Origin: Acidobacteriota bacterium
GTDB lineage: Bacteria; Acidobacteriota; Terriglobia; Bryobacterales; Bryobacteraceae
Length of the DNA stretch: 64,000 nt
Direction: 5' to 3'
NCBI GenBank assembly: GCA_016185425.1
Contig: JACPNQ010000004.1
Location: forward strand, 1 to 64,000
A program made the position numbers and the translations under genes. Below are positions 8,724 to 17,344 of this stretch, one piece after another. The first letter of the stretch is position 1, and every line of letters starts with the position of its first letter. A model generated the notes under the pieces. The model worked only from the letters and a program-made list of their open reading frames with translations. It did not search any database and was not told where the DNA came from.

Positions 8724-9893
8724 ATGATCGACGCAACACAGTGGAACCTTCGAGCAATATCTACGGGACTGGTGGTTGCCCTGACCTTAAGCGTCACATG
8801 TTCCGGCAGCCTTGGCGCGGCGGAGGCAGAGTCCTTTCCCGCGGATTCTCCACGCTGGCAACTCGGGCCCAAGGCGAAGATCACCAATTATCTTGGCCGG
8901 CACTGCCTCGCGTTAGAAGACGAGAAGGCCACGTTGAAGGACTTCGAAATTACAGATGGTGTGATCGATGTGGATATGGCCGGCACCGAGACTCGTGGAT
9001 TCTATAACATTTCATTCCGCACTCAAGCCAATGGCGAGGGAGAACTGGTGTATCTGCGGGCGCATAAGACCGGGCTGGACGACGCGCAACAATACTCACC
9101 GATATTCAAAGGAGTGGGGCCCTGGCAGATCTACAACGGCTCCGGTTTTACAGCGGCAGTCGCTATTCCTAGGGAGGCCTGGTTCCATGTGCGGCTCGAG
9201 ATTACAGGGGCTCAGGCAAAATTGTACGTCAGCAATATGGCCGTGCCTTCCCTCGTTGTGAACGATCTGAAAAGCGGCATGCGCAAAGGCGGCGTCGGAT
9301 TCTATGGCGTCCATATCTCGAACGTCGAGATCCGCCGAATGCCACCTGCAGCGTGGGAGCGTCATGAGCCTGCGATGCCAGCGGCAACGATTACAAAATG
9401 GAGCTTGTCGCCCAGCATGGATGCCCTTGAGCGCGATCTGGAGCGTCCCCTTTCGAAATCGGAAACAGACTCCATGAAGTGGCAGGAGGTCACAGCCGAA
9501 CCGCCGGGCTTTGTTGTCATTAATCGATACCGAAAGGGGCCGGATCTCACGCCTACATTTTTCAATGATTTCTCAAAGCGACTGGAGCCGCAGAAGGGTA
9601 TGCAGGTGGTCTATGCTCGTACGACGATCCTCTCAGACCGGGATCAGGTGAAAAAGCTCAACATCGGCTACAGCGACGACGTCAGTCTTTTTCTGAGCGA
9701 CAGAATCCTCTATCGTGGCCGAAGTGCGCAGCGCTTCCGCGACCCCGGATTTCTCGGCATCTTGAATGCGGAAAACGATGCCATATACCTGCCGCTGAAA
9801 AAGGGCCGAAACGAACTCGTACTTGCCGTGAGCGAGTTGACCGGCGGCTGGGGGTTCATCTGCCGGTTCGACGACATGAACGGTATTCACTGA
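8724..9893 (+). CDS. Secreted LamG/DUF1080-like carbohydrate-binding protein
   Basis: 389 residues from ATG 8724, with GAGGGACGAGAG just upstream; an in-frame GTG at 8694 is less likely. Signal peptide around STGLVVALTLSVTCSGSLGA. Residues ~30-190 form a concanavalin-like sandwich (WQLGPKAKITNYLGRHCLALE; GFYNISFRTQANGEGELVYLRAH; WFHVRLEITGAQAKLYV), as in 3-keto-disaccharide hydrolase/LamG proteins. Residues ~250-385 form a second beta-rich module with VSLFLSDRILYRGRSAQRFRD, a pattern seen in carbohydrate-binding or glycoside-hydrolase accessory domains. No catalytic residues can be named. Likely periplasmic or exported binding protein. Confidence 0.7.
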   Translation: MIDATQWNLRAISTGLVVALTLSVTCSGSLGAAEAESFPADSPRWQLGPKAKITNYLGRHCLALEDEKATLKDFEITDGVIDVDMAGTETRGFYNISFRTQANGEGELVYLRAHKTGLDDAQQYSPIFKGVGPWQIYNGSGFTAAVAIPREAWFHVRLEITGAQAKLYVSNMAVPSLVVNDLKSGMRKGGVGFYGVHISNVEIRRMPPAAWERHEPAMPAATITKWSLSPSMDALERDLERPLSKSETDSMKWQEVTAEPPGFVVINRYRKGPDLTPTFFNDFSKRLEPQKGMQVVYARTTILSDRDQVKKLNIGYSDDVSLFLSDRILYRGRSAQRFRDPGFLGILNAENDAIYLPLKKGRNELVLAVSELTGGWGFICRFDDMNGIH

Positions 9894-10043
9894 AACGTCC
9901 CTTGTGAATTCGGCCCTTCTCGCCAGCAGAGTTCGGATGCGGCCACACTGAGTTTACCTCGCCATGGCTCCCCGCAGGCCGCGCGCATATGTCAACGCCT
10001 TTCCGGCACAGCGGAACGAGTAACGCCATCGATGCACCCGGAG

Positions 10044-10073
10044 TTGGCAAAACGCTGGGCGACTACACGGGAG
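10044..10073 (+). repeat. Dispersed repeat R1, copy 2
   Basis: Second copy of the R1 repeat (exact 20-base core at 10050-10069). It lies in the 223-base gap before the toxin gene, at the left edge of the scar region with a truncated recombinase, which suggests but does not prove a link to past integration. Confidence 0.6.
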
Positions 10074-10116
10074 GAATCGGAAAAAGGGCGACCAAAACCT
10101 CCACGGGATTGGACAG

Positions 10117-10560
10117 TTATTCGGCTGCCGCAGAAATAATCTGAAGGTTGTCTAAATGGCGGTAGTCCTTGAGATTGTTCGTCACCAGGGGCGCTGAGAG
10201 GACCAGCGCCGTGGCGGCAATCCATGCGTCGGCCGAACTAATCGGATGTCCCTTTTGCGTGCTCTCGTTCCGAACGGCGGCCCACGTGGAGCACAGCAGG
10301 CTGTCCGAATGAAGGACTGAGAAGTCGGCCAGATAAGCTTCCAGCACGGCGCATTTGCGGGGTCCCCAGTTCGCATCCAGGGCGCCCTGGCGCATCTCCG
10401 CCAGAGTCATGAATGAAGCAATCAACTCAGAACCACGTACAATGTCTACATAGCGCGGCGCGAATTCAGGATGCCACTTGAAAATAAAGCTGGCAACGTC
10501 TGTATCAACGACCAGTCTTGCCGTTGCGATCGGAGGAGAGGTCAATATGGCGCTGCTCAT
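10117..10560 (-). CDS. vapC: PIN-domain ribonuclease, VapC-type toxin
   Basis: 147 residues with the PIN-domain acidic residues in order: Asp19 in LVVDTDVASF, Glu55 in MTLAEMRQGA, Asp111 in SSADAWIAATAL, and the ending TNNLKDYRHL. PIN toxins cleave RNA (often tRNA or rRNA) with Mg2+ held by these residues. The frame begins 56 bases inside the upstream small gene; a true start at an internal codon nearer to LVVDTD is possible because residues 1-14 look atypical. The context (small acidic partner directly upstream, recombinase fragment nearby) is that of a mobile toxin-antitoxin pair. Confidence 0.9.
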   Translation of the reverse strand: MSSAILTSPPIATARLVVDTDVASFIFKWHPEFAPRYVDIVRGSELIASFMTLAEMRQGALDANWGPRKCAVLEAYLADFSVLHSDSLLCSTWAAVRNESTQKGHPISSADAWIAATALVLSAPLVTNNLKDYRHLDNLQIISAAAE

Positions 10561-10708
10561 AGATGCGGCGTACGAACTCTTCGGATTCCTCCTCCGTCCC
10601 TGGGTCGATGTGGCTCAACAGACGATCCAGCGAGAACACGCCGGTTCGGATCAGGTTGGGCGGGTCCTTGACGGGTTGTGGCGGCACGCGATCCATCTCG
10701 ATCACCAT
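10505..10708 (-). CDS. Putative antitoxin of the PIN toxin
   Basis: 67 residues, mostly charged, with the segment IRTGVFSLDRLLSHIDPG followed by an acidic stretch TEEESEEFVRRIYEQRH. It directly precedes and overlaps the PIN-toxin gene on the same strand, the usual place for a VapB-like antitoxin; the acidic helical C-terminal part could wrap the toxin. I cannot see a classic AbrB or ribbon-helix-helix motif, so it may be an atypical antitoxin without a DNA-binding domain. ATG at 10708 or 10696 are both possible; neither has a strong ribosome site. Confidence 0.6.
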   Translation of the reverse strand: MVIEMDRVPPQPVKDPPNLIRTGVFSLDRLLSHIDPGTEEESEEFVRRIYEQRHIDLSSDRNGKTGR

Positions 10709-10734
10709 TCTAGCGCGACTGGTGGATTCTGAAG

Positions 10735-10758
10735 GCGGCGGTCCAAGGAGGCCGCCGC
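10735..10758 (+). other. Inverted repeat enclosing a Shine-Dalgarno
   Basis: GCGGCGG (10735-10741) and CCGCCGC (10752-10758) are perfect complements. The 10-base loop TCCAAGGAGG carries the strong ribosome site of the truncated recombinase gene that starts at 10762. In RNA the stem would press the site into a hairpin next to the start. Confidence 0.45.
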
Positions 10759-10761
10759 GAA

Positions 10762-11079
10762 ATGTCGAAATCTCGAAAGAAGAGAGCGCCGAGGCGGGTC
10801 CTGGCATTGCCGGATCTCGAACAAGCCAAATCTGCTGTCCTCAATACCCTCACATCCGTGAGCGGGCAACGAACGTACGACCACGCCATCAACGACTTCG
10901 TCGAGTGGTATTGCTCCGCGCCGCGCCTGGCCTTCAATAGCACCGTGGTCCTGAGATACCGGATTCACCTGGAACAGAAAGGGTACGCTCCGAACAGCGA
11001 AGGCAAAACAACCACCGCCGGAAGGCGAAGCGCTGCCTTGGCCGTTGTCAGGTCAATGACCCTCACCTCATCCTCATAA
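10762..11079 (+). pseudogene. Truncated tyrosine recombinase (integrase) N-terminal fragment
   Basis: 105 codons after a strong ribosome site. Residues 1-78 match the start and SAM-like core-binding domain of phage-type tyrosine recombinases: a basic leader SKSRKKRAPRRVLALPDLE, then SGQRTYDHAINDFVEWYC and VVLRYRIHLEQKGYAPN. At about position 10996 the match ends in mid-domain and the last 27 codons (SEGKTTTAGRRSA...) are unrelated. The whole catalytic domain with the R-H-R-Y residues is missing, so it is a remnant that cannot recombine. Confidence 0.8.
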
Positions 11080-11099
11080 ACTCTGGACCGGTCGTGTAG

Positions 11100-11366
11100 T
11101 CTGAGAACGGTCCTGCAAGCCGGTCGCATGACGGCAAGATCGTGGACTTCTCCGGGGGAAGCCGGGATTTCAGGGCGTTCGAGGATGGCATTTACTACGG
11201 AGGCCCGCCGGAAGACGGGCGCACACCAATTCTGTTTCACCATTTCGCTACCGGCAAGAGCCGCCTACTGACACGGATCGAGGGCGTGGTCTTCCGGCGT
11301 TTCAGGGTGTCCCCGGATCGAAAAGCCGTGCTGTTCGCAAAGACCCTGGACTCTGGTCCAATCTGA
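11100..11366 (+). pseudogene. C-terminal remnant of a WD40/TolB-type beta-propeller protein
   Basis: An 88-codon open stretch with no proper start (preceded by an in-frame stop at 11097-11099). It reads SHDGKIVDFSGG, AFEDGIYYGGPPEDGR, ILFHHFATGKSRLL and FRVSPDRKAVLFAKTLDSG, the pattern of the last propeller blade in acidobacterial Ser/Thr kinases or TolB-like proteins, which normally continue to a conserved end after SGSDLML. Here a stop cuts it at that place. It lies directly behind the truncated recombinase; both look like debris of one or more rearrangements. Confidence 0.55.
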
Positions 11367-11649
11367 GATAAACAAAAACAATCGGGCGTATCAAAAACTG
11401 CGATAGACGATTTGCTCCAAGTGCGAGTAAGCTTAACGTCACAGTCACTCACTGTAATCGGCCCCGTCGCCGTGAATGGCCTCCCAAAGATTTCGAACGC
11501 CCGCCAATGCAGTATCCGGCGGCTGCTCGGAAAGGTCTCCTGTCGACCGATTCGTACTGCTTAGTCAGTAACCGGCTTCAATGGCTGTGGCCTCCTGGTT
11601 CGGTTCCAACTTGGAATCTGCATTCACCTTCTCTGGGAGAGCATCACAC
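11367..11649. promoter_or_regulatory. Upstream region of the TonB-receptor operon
   Basis: 283 bases without a supported gene. It must carry the promoter of the seven-gene operon that starts at 11650. I could not recognise a Fur-, cobalamin- or TPP-type element in it. Confidence 0.35.
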
Positions 11650-14271
11650 ATGCGAATTCACACTTTCGCGCGCCCGCGCATCGGGCAGGTGCGGCTGTTT
11701 GCAGTCGCCTTTTTCTCGATTTCGACGGCATTCGCGCAGTTGTCGTCCGTTTCCGGCACGGTCAAAGATCCAAGCGGCGCTGGTGTTGCCGGCGCCGTTG
11801 TGGCGATAACCACCGAGGGCAATAACAAGAAATCCGTTTTGGCGGATGCCTCCGGCGTGTATGGTTTCACCGGCGTAGCGCCTGGAGTCCTCACCTTGGA
11901 GGTGTCGGCACCGGGCTTTCGGGCCTATTCGAAGCCGATTACCATCACCGCCGCGCCCTACTCGCTGGACGTAGTCCTCAGCATCGCGAACGACGCTACT
12001 ACGGTAGCGGTGGATGCGCGGCTGGACCCTTACAACGTGGTGCCTTCCGCGCCGACGCAGAGTCTTTTTGGCTTCGATCAGAATCTGGAGGATATTCCGC
12101 GGTCTATATCCGTGGCGGACTCCGAGACGATGCTGCGGTATGGCGTCAAGACCGTGAATGATATCGTCGCGGTCTCTACAGGGTCCTTCACCGGCAGCTA
12201 TTTCGGCATCGCCGGGAGTGTCTTCCTTCGCGGCGACATTGGCGACAATTTCTTCCGCGGGTTCCGCCGCGTGGAGAATCGCGGCAACTTCCAGACACCG
12301 GTGGCGGCAACGGATCACATCGAGGTCGTGAAAGGCCCGCCGTCGCCAATCTACGGTGGTGGACGCGTAGGCGGCTTCCTCAATTTCATCCCGAAAAGCA
12401 CGCGCAGTGAGAGCGCGAAGTGGCTTGAGAAGGCGACAGGCAAGGTCACCCTCACCTACGGCAGCTACGATGAGAAACGCGCGGGGGGCGAAGTGGGTCT
12501 GCCGTTCAAACTGGGCACGCACCGGGCCGGCGTTTACTCATTCTTTGAAGCCGAGGACGCACACAGTTTCTATAAGGGAGTCGCCAATCGCTACAAGCTT
12601 GGCCAGATTTCGTTCGATCTCGAGCTGTCTCCGAAACTGCGTCTCGTCTACGGGTTTCAGGGATTCCACAACGAGGGCACGCAAAACATCGGATGGAATC
12701 GCGTGACGCAGGAGCTGGTGGACAAGCAGATGTACCTTTCGGGTACTCCACTGGTGAACCTTTCGCGCAACGGATACGACATCCGCAATGGCGATATCGC
12801 GCCAGGCACATTGACCTCCTTTGCCTTCCAGCAAAACATGTCGGGGCCGTTCTTCAGCAATCCGGGCGTGGCCTCTCTCTACGCTCTCGACCCGGCCACA
12901 GTTAAGCTCGTCAAGCTGCCGCTCGACCGGATCATGATCGATGCCGGCGACTTCAGCCGCGCGACGACGGCGACCGGATACTTCGACATCAATTACGACG
13001 TCAATTCGAACGTGCATATCGTCAACCAAACCTTCATGGATTGGATGAACCACCAGAAGTTCAGCAGCTATGGGTTCGGCGCGGGCTACCGGCCCTGGAC
13101 CGTGGAGAACAAGACGACCGCCAAGTTCGAGTACCGTCCCCGCAAGTGGCTAACCACGCGTTCCATCGGTGGATTCAGCTACCGCAAAGTGACTGTGAGC
13201 GCGGGCGAAGAACGAAACGACTTCCAGGTGGTGGATCGCCGCGACCTCTCCATTGGCGCAACAGCGAACGATCGCTTCGCGGGCCCTTACAACAGCGGCA
13301 GCAAGATCAGCTACCAGTATTTTCAGACCGGCAACTACGGCGACGCGGGTCTCTTCTGGCTCACCGATGCTACCTTCTTCGACAAACTGGGCGTAACCGC
13401 CGGCGTACGTTTCGACCGATATTCTCCCGATTTCACCGGCCGCAACTTCGGCGAACCCAACACGCGCGCGAAAGCGGCGCAGAACGCGACGACGTACAAC
13501 GCCAGCGTGAGCTACCATCTGCCGTTCCGGCTGACGCCTTACTTCACCGCCGCCAGTTCGCGCTTCCTCGATCTGGGGCAAGGGAATGAAATCGCCTATA
13601 ACCAGGTACAAGACGGAACGTTTGTTCAGTCCTCCAACCTCTATGAGGGCGGCGTGAAGACATCCTATGGCCAGAAGCTGTTCGCTTCCGCGTCGATCTT
13701 CCGCCAGAAGCGCGCCTCCTACAATAAGCAGACACTGGCAGCCGATTACTACCGGACAACAGGCGCCGAGTTTGAGGCCCGCTCCTATCTGTTCCGCCGC
13801 CTGAGCCTTTCCGGTGCGCTGACGTGGCAGAACCCGGAACAGCTCAATGTTCCGTTCCTGCTCGGGATACCCCCGAACCTTCTCGGGATCGATCCGGCAA
13901 AAGCTTACGCCGGGCGGTTCATCGGAGTCGCGAGCATCTTTGGACTGAAAGCTCCGCTCCCGGTGGGTGGACAGCCGCATGTCGTTTTCAGCCCCTTCGG
14001 AACGGTAAACGTTACGAAAAACGTTGGGTTCACGCTCGGCACGTCCTGGGTGTCGCCGGTGAAGACCGGCTACATCAGCAACGTGAAATTGCCCTCTTAT
14101 GCGCTAGCGCGAGGGTCAGTGTTCTACGTCCGGGGAAAGCACCAATTCAACGTCGCCGTCAACAACATGTTCGACAAGGTTTATTTCCAGAGCCAGTTTC
14201 TGTTCTGGGATGTATTCATCAAACCGGGCGCTCTTCGCACGGCGAGCCTGACGTACACGCTGACCTTTTAA
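11650..14271 (+). CDS. TonB-dependent outer-membrane receptor (siderophore-receptor type)
   Basis: 873 residues from ATG 11650 (ribosome site GGGAGA). Signal peptide ends near AFFSISTAFAQ. Residues ~30-115 form a carboxypeptidase-regulatory-like beta domain (VSGTVKDPSGAGVAGAVVAI), residues ~140-260 the plug (DIPRSISVADSETMLRYG; HIEVVKGPPSPIYGGGRVGG), then a 22-strand barrel ending in TASLTYTLTF with terminal Phe. The plug resembles ferric-siderophore receptors, but such receptors also carry other large or scarce nutrients. The gene is only 12 bases upstream of an HpxZ-like gene and a full ABC importer, so it is likely the outer-membrane gate of that system. The first gene of the operon. Confidence 0.93.
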   Translation: MRIHTFARPRIGQVRLFAVAFFSISTAFAQLSSVSGTVKDPSGAGVAGAVVAITTEGNNKKSVLADASGVYGFTGVAPGVLTLEVSAPGFRAYSKPITITAAPYSLDVVLSIANDATTVAVDARLDPYNVVPSAPTQSLFGFDQNLEDIPRSISVADSETMLRYGVKTVNDIVAVSTGSFTGSYFGIAGSVFLRGDIGDNFFRGFRRVENRGNFQTPVAATDHIEVVKGPPSPIYGGGRVGGFLNFIPKSTRSESAKWLEKATGKVTLTYGSYDEKRAGGEVGLPFKLGTHRAGVYSFFEAEDAHSFYKGVANRYKLGQISFDLELSPKLRLVYGFQGFHNEGTQNIGWNRVTQELVDKQMYLSGTPLVNLSRNGYDIRNGDIAPGTLTSFAFQQNMSGPFFSNPGVASLYALDPATVKLVKLPLDRIMIDAGDFSRATTATGYFDINYDVNSNVHIVNQTFMDWMNHQKFSSYGFGAGYRPWTVENKTTAKFEYRPRKWLTTRSIGGFSYRKVTVSAGEERNDFQVVDRRDLSIGATANDRFAGPYNSGSKISYQYFQTGNYGDAGLFWLTDATFFDKLGVTAGVRFDRYSPDFTGRNFGEPNTRAKAAQNATTYNASVSYHLPFRLTPYFTAASSRFLDLGQGNEIAYNQVQDGTFVQSSNLYEGGVKTSYGQKLFASASIFRQKRASYNKQTLAADYYRTTGAEFEARSYLFRRLSLSGALTWQNPEQLNVPFLLGIPPNLLGIDPAKAYAGRFIGVASIFGLKAPLPVGGQPHVVFSPFGTVNVTKNVGFTLGTSWVSPVKTGYISNVKLPSYALARGSVFYVRGKHQFNVAVNNMFDKVYFQSQFLFWDVFIKPGALRTASLTYTLTF

Positions 14272-14283
14272 CCAATCCGATTC

Positions 14284-14823
14284 ATGATCAATCAACCTGA
14301 AGTTATCGCCGCGATTGCGGCCCTCCATGTAGAGTACGAGGCGGCCCTGGTTTCGAACGATGTCGAGAAGCTGATTGGCTTCTTTTGGGATTCCGGGCAC
14401 GCGCTGCGTTTCGGAATCGGTGAGAGTCTTTATGGCGCCAGCGAGATCGAGGAGTTCCGCAGAAACCGGCCGCCCATCGATCTCCAGCGCCGCGTCTTCA
14501 ACGAAACATTCGTCAGCTTCGGCGATAACACCGCCATCGTCACGCTGGAATTCGCCCGGCAAATAAGAGGGTGCGCACAGCACGGCCGCCAGTCGCAAGT
14601 CTGGCGCCGGTTCAAAGAAGGCTGGAAAATCGTGTCGGCCCATGTTTCCCTGGTCCCGGTGTCCTATATGGACCAGGCAGCGGCGCTGATTGGCATGCCA
14701 ATTCCCCCGGAGTTTCGCGAAGGTGTTCGCGTCAACCTGGAGCGTGTCGGCGTTATCGCACGGCCGCTCCTCGACTTCCCGATTGACGACTCTGTCGAGT
14801 CCGCTCCGGTATTTGTGCCATGA
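14284..14823 (+). CDS. HpxZ/AtzH-like NTF2-fold protein (DUF3225)
   Basis: 179 residues. The first ~125 residues read as an NTF2/SnoaL-like cone: IAALHVEYEAALVSNDVEKL, FFWDSGHALRFGIGESLYG, IEEFRRNRP, FGDNTAIVTLEF, QSQVWRRFKEGWKIVSAHVS. This is the pattern of HpxZ (oxalurate catabolism in Klebsiella) and AtzH (cyanurate catabolism in Pseudomonas ADP), both encoded beside an AtzE-type amidase. In AtzH the protein acts on the product of AtzE. The C-terminal ~50 residues extend the fold. The stop overlaps the amidase start (ATGA), a tight functional link. Real substrate unknown. Confidence 0.88.
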   Translation: MINQPEVIAAIAALHVEYEAALVSNDVEKLIGFFWDSGHALRFGIGESLYGASEIEEFRRNRPPIDLQRRVFNETFVSFGDNTAIVTLEFARQIRGCAQHGRQSQVWRRFKEGWKIVSAHVSLVPVSYMDQAAALIGMPIPPEFREGVRVNLERVGVIARPLLDFPIDDSVESAPVFVP

Positions 14824-16244
14824 CCATCACGGAAACCACATTTGCGACCGCGGCCGCGCAAGCCGCGGCGGTTCGCTCGGGCGGACTCAGCGCCGTGGAG
14901 GCAACTACAGCCGCGCTAATACGGATCGGCCGCTATGACGGACTATTCAACTGCTTTACGGCGCTCATGCAGGAACCGGCCCTGGCGCAGGCCGCGGAGG
15001 TAGACCGGCGCATCGCGGCAGGCGAGGACCCCGGCCCCCTGTGCGGCGTGCCGTTCGCTGTCAAGAATCTGTTCGATCTCGAAGGATTGACCACGCTGGC
15101 TGGGTCTAAGATCCACGCCTCCCGCCCACCCGCGGTGCGCGACGCGACCCTGGTTGAGCGGCTCAAACAGGCGGGGGGGATTTCCCTCGGCGCTCTTAAT
15201 ATGGATGAGTATGCCTACGGATTCACCACGGAGAATTCCCATTACGGGGCAACTCGCAATCCGCACGACCGGCAGCGTGTGGCGGGCGGATCGTCCGGTG
15301 GATCGGCCGCGGCCGTAGCGGCGGGCCTTGTACCGCTGACTCTGGGATCGGACACGAATGGCTCCATCCGTGTTCCGGCGGCCTTCTGCGGCATTTTCGG
15401 TTTGAAGCCGACCTACAGCCGGTTGTCTCGCGCCGGAGCCTATCTGTTCTGCGAGAGCTTCGATCATGCCGGCCCGTTCGCTCGCACTGTAGAAGACCTC
15501 GCCCTGGCTTTTGATGCCATGCAGGGCCCGGATCCGCGCGATCCCGTTTGCAGCACCCGCCCGCCGGAAGCGGTGCTACCGCAACTCGAGCGCGGGATCG
15601 ATGGCCTTCGCATTGCCGTGGCAGGCGGATATTTCCAGAGAATGGGAACGCCTGAAGTGTTCGCACCGGTTGCCGCGGCAGCCAAGGCGCTGGGGGTGAC
15701 TCGTACGATCATGCTGCCCGATGTGGAAGCGGCCCGCGCTTCCGCGTACGTCATCACCGCATGCGAAGGAAGCAGTCTGCACTTCGAGGATTTGAAGTCG
15801 CGGCCACAAGATTTCGATCCACTTGTCATAGAACGTTTTCTGGCGGGGACACTACTGCCCGCCAACTGGTATCAGCACGCGCAGAGATTCCGCTCGATTT
15901 TCCGCGCGAAGGTCCGGGAGTTATTCGAAGAGGTCGACATTCTGCTGGCGCCGGCTACGCCGTGCCCGGCGATTCGTATCGGTCAGCCGACAATCACGCT
16001 GGATGGTGTGGAGAAGCCATCGCGGCCGAACATCGGTGTGTTCACGCAGCCGCTGTCTTCCATTGGATTGCCAATCGTAGCGGCGCCGGTGTTCCAACCA
16101 GGGACATTGCCGGTTGGGCTACAGATCGTCGGCGCTCCGTACAACGACGCGGCGGTACTGCGCGTGGCCCACTATCTGGAAAAGATGGGCGTGGCCTGCG
16201 CGCACGCCGCTATTGGCGGCAACGCGGAGTCAACGCCGGCATGA
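14820..16244 (+). CDS. AtzE/HpxY-type amidase (amidase-signature family)
   Basis: 474 residues with the amidase-signature triad: Lys82 in [11 protein letters not shown], the cis-Ser in [14 protein letters not shown] (158/159) and nucleophile Ser182 in [16 protein letters not shown]. The stretches [19 protein letters not shown] and [10 protein letters not shown] are typical of the AtzE subgroup (1-carboxybiuret hydrolase, and HpxY of oxalurate degradation), rather than of GatA. AtzE works with a small GatC-like partner AtzG, which I do not find nearby. Overlaps HpxZ upstream (ATGA) and the BMP gene downstream (ATGA). No signal peptide, so cytoplasmic. Hydrolyses a carboxylated urea or ureide, by inference. 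Confidence 0.9.
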   Translation: MTITETTFATAAAQAAAVRSGGLSAVEATTAALIRIGRYDGLFNCFTALMQEPALAQAAEVDRRIAAGEDPGPLCGVPFAVKNLFDLEGLTTLAGSKIHASRPPAVRDATLVERLKQAGGISLGALNMDEYAYGFTTENSHYGATRNPHDRQRVAGGSSGGSAAAVAAGLVPLTLGSDTNGSIRVPAAFCGIFGLKPTYSRLSRAGAYLFCESFDHAGPFARTVEDLALAFDAMQGPDPRDPVCSTRPPEAVLPQLERGIDGLRIAVAGGYFQRMGTPEVFAPVAAAAKALGVTRTIMLPDVEAARASAYVITACEGSSLHFEDLKSRPQDFDPLVIERFLAGTLLPANWYQHAQRFRSIFRAKVRELFEEVDILLAPATPCPAIRIGQPTITLDGVEKPSRPNIGVFTQPLSSIGLPIVAAPVFQPGTLPVGLQIVGAPYNDAAVLRVAHYLEKMGVACAHAAIGGNAESTPA

Positions 16245-17344
16245 AAGGATTATCGCGGCGGGCTTGGATAGGCAGTGGCGCGGCAGCGGCTGCGGCCGCC
16301 GCACGGGACTCGCTGGTGCTTGGCTTCATTTATGGCGGCCCGAAAAACGACCTCGGCTATAACCAAGCGCACGCCGAGGGAAAACAGACGCTGCGCGGGT
16401 ATCCCTTCGTAAATGCACTGGATGAAGCAAGCGTGCCCGAGACTGTGGCGGCCGAAGAGTCGATGGGAAATATGATTTTCCAGGACGGGGCGCAGGCGGT
16501 GTTCGCAACTTCGTTCGGTCACTTCGATCCGTTCACTCTCAACGTCGCCCGCCGTAATCCCAATGTGCAATTCTTCCATTGCGGCGGGCTTTGGCAACCG
16601 GCAAGACACCCCCAAAACGTCGGCGTCTACTTTGGTTTCATCGACGAGGTGGAGTATTTGTCCGGCATGCTGGCGGGCTTCGCGACGCGGACCAACAAGA
16701 TCGGATTCGTCGCGGCGAAACCCATTCCACAAGTACTGCGCAACATCAACACCTTTACGATGGGCGCGCGTAGCGTAAATCCGAATATCACCACGAAGGT
16801 CGTGTTCACAGGGGACTGGGTGCTACCCGTGCGCGAAGCGGAGGCGTCGAGCAGCCTGGCGGACCAGGGTATCGATGTGCTGACCGGCCACACGGGGTCG
16901 CCGCGAGTGATCGTCCAGATGGCCGAAAGGCGCGGCATCTTCGCCAATGGCTATCAGTTCAATCAGTCATCCATGGCGCCGCGGGGCTTTCTCACGGGCG
17001 CGGAGTGGCACTGGGGAACAGTTTACGGCAAGTACGCCGAGTTATTGCGCGCGGGCAAGTCGGTGAGCGATGGTTCCATTCCGCGCCGGCTTACGGGCAC
17101 GCTGAAGGACGGTTTCTGCCGGCTGTCTCCTTTCGGACCACAAGTTTCGCCTCGCGCGCGCCAGGCCGTTGCCGAGGCAAGCGCAAAGATTATCGATGGG
17201 TCGCTGCAAATCTACCGCGGCCCCATCCGCGACAACACGGGACAATTGCGGATCGCGCCCGGCGTCACGTTGGGAGTAACCGATACGGAGCTCGACAAGA
17301 TGGATTGGCTGGTTGAGGGTGTGCTCGGGAGGACGAGGAGCTAA
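16241..17344 (+). CDS. BMP-family ABC transporter substrate-binding protein
   Basis: 367 residues starting at ATG 16241 (ATGA overlap with the amidase). N-terminus [20 protein letters not shown] resembles a twin-arginine signal without a lipobox. The mature part is a BMP/PnrA-type periplasmic binding protein: LGFIYGGPKNDLGYNQAH, AEESMGNMIFQDGAQAVFATSFG, VGVYFGFIDEVEYLSGMLAGFAT, IGFVAAKPIPQVLRNINTF, and GTVYGKYAELLRAG. Family members bind nucleosides, purines or related ring compounds. Clustered with both permeases and ATPase. Confidence 0.93.
   Translation: MKGLSRRAWIGSGAAAAAAAARDSLVLGFIYGGPKNDLGYNQAHAEGKQTLRGYPFVNALDEASVPETVAAEESMGNMIFQDGAQAVFATSFGHFDPFTLNVARRNPNVQFFHCGGLWQPARHPQNVGVYFGFIDEVEYLSGMLAGFATRTNKIGFVAAKPIPQVLRNINTFTMGARSVNPNITTKVVFTGDWVLPVREAEASSSLADQGIDVLTGHTGSPRVIVQMAERRGIFANGYQFNQSSMAPRGFLTGAEWHWGTVYGKYAELLRAGKSVSDGSIPRRLTGTLKDGFCRLSPFGPQVSPRARQAVAEASAKIIDGSLQIYRGPIRDNTGQLRIAPGVTLGVTDTELDKMDWLVEGVLGRTRS

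Noticed and set aside
11644-12522. 292-codon minus-strand open frame inside the TonB-receptor gene
   Set aside because: Arg/His/Ala-rich antisense shadow of a clearly coding GC-rich gene; no start signal and no motif.
13150-13980. 276-codon minus-strand open frame inside the TonB-receptor gene
   Set aside because: Also an antisense shadow; composition is not protein-like.
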